From assembly GCA_031282325.1 (NCBI GenBank), contig JAITDY010000061.1, positions 1-6,874 on the forward strand: a DNA stretch of 6,874 bases, written 5' to 3'. The notes below the pieces were generated by a model. That model was not told the origin of the DNA. It saw nothing but the letters and a program-made list of their open reading frames with translations, and made no database searches. The position numbers and the translations under genes are program-made. The DNA comes from Lactobacillaceae bacterium (lineage in GTDB: Bacteria > Bacillota > Bacilli > Lactobacillales > Lactobacillaceae). This document shows, in pieces, positions 6,508 to 6,874 of the stretch; the stretch's first letter is position 1; each line of letters starts with the position of its first letter.

Positions 6508-6874
6508 CTATTTAAGTTTATCCAATGGATATGTTTTTACAATATCTTGTCCATCAAAGGATTGCTGACGCATTACCTCATAAATAACAATTGCAACGGC
6601 ATTACTAACATTCAATGATTGCACTTTGTTGTCGTTTTGAGGAATTCGAATTGTTTGACTTTGAAATTTTCTCAAAAAATTTTCCGGTAAACCAGTTGAT
6701 TCCTTGCCGAAAATGAAATATTGATCGTTTTCAGTACTTGAATAATCATTTTTATCGTATCTAACTTCAGAGAATTTTGAAACTAGATAGATTTTTTCTG
6801 TATTTATTTTAGACAAAAATTCAGGTAGATTTTGATGAATTTCAATTTCAACTTTGTCAAGATAATTAGCAGAA
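6508..6874 (-). CDS. trmL: tRNA (cytidine(34)-2'-O)-methyltransferase TrmL, N-terminus outside window
   Basis: TrmL is a SPOUT-class, S-adenosylmethionine-dependent enzyme that 2'-O-methylates the wobble nucleotide 34 of certain leucine tRNAs, in the cytoplasm. Only the last 121 residues are in the window; the frame is open at the right edge and the start lies beyond it. The visible part begins ANYLDKVEIEIH, matching the family segment after the RAG(L)DYWD region. It then has YLVSKF, YFIFGKESTGLP and RIPQNDNKVQSLNVSNAVA, the SAM-binding knot motifs, followed by IVIYEVMRQQSF and the family ending YPLDKLK. Many TrmL proteins have Arg where this one has Gln in KVQSLNVSN. The stop is TAG at 6508-6510. 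It lies 49 bases upstream of ftsK in the same direction, so the two may be partly co-transcribed. The family is clear; the older name in Gram-positives is cspR. Confidence 0.96.
   Translation of the reverse strand, partial: SANYLDKVEIEIHQNLPEFLSKINTEKIYLVSKFSEVRYDKNDYSSTENDQYFIFGKESTGLPENFLRKFQSQTIRIPQNDNKVQSLNVSNAVAIVIYEVMRQQSFDGQDIVKTYPLDKLK

Noticed and set aside
1..6874. A new defence, mobile or biosynthetic system
   Set aside because: Six of seven genes are well-known housekeeping families in a plausible core arrangement; there are no integrase, transposase, toxin or repeat-array signatures.

Overview
This AT-rich window (roughly 30% G+C by eye) looks like a piece of core chromosome from a low-GC Firmicute, most likely order Lactobacillales and probably Lactobacillaceae in the broad sense (including the Leuconostoc/Oenococcus group). 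The basis is the dcw-cluster gene order mraZ-rsmH-ftsL-pbp, the single-membrane type of FtsL, the protein sequences themselves and strong AT bias. Genus is not assigned. I see no mobile element, CRISPR array, tRNA or rRNA gene, and no sign of a new multi-gene system.

Layout, right to left, because nearly everything is on the minus strand. 6508-6874 is the C-terminal part of trmL, a tRNA wobble 2'-O-methyltransferase cut by the window edge. After 49 bases comes ftsK (3870-6458), a membrane-anchored DNA translocase. Its stop codon abuts, without a gap, the stop codon of a small plus-strand gene for a single-pass membrane protein (3621-3869). A 156-base intergenic region (3465-3620) holds a perfect 11-bp hairpin terminator, two tandem DnaA-box matches, three 10-bp-phased MraZ boxes, an extended -10 promoter and a strong Shine-Dalgarno. 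From there the division operon runs leftwards: mraZ (3030-3464), rsmH (2092-3030), ftsL (1743-2090) and a class B penicillin-binding protein (1-1740, C-terminus outside the window). Genes in this operon overlap by one base or are separated by one or two, so they are almost certainly co-transcribed and translationally coupled.

How the genes fit together: MraZ is the operon's own DNA-binding regulator, RsmH modifies 16S rRNA, and FtsL with the PBP form part of the septal peptidoglycan synthesis machinery. FtsK clears and resolves chromosomes at the closing septum, so division and chromosome segregation genes sit back to back. The most noteworthy region is the mraZ promoter. MraZ boxes and putative DnaA boxes overlap there, which suggests that division gene expression responds to replication status. 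Second is the arrangement at the ftsK end: the only good terminator for ftsK lies beyond the small convergent gene, so the ftsK transcript would be antisense to all of it.
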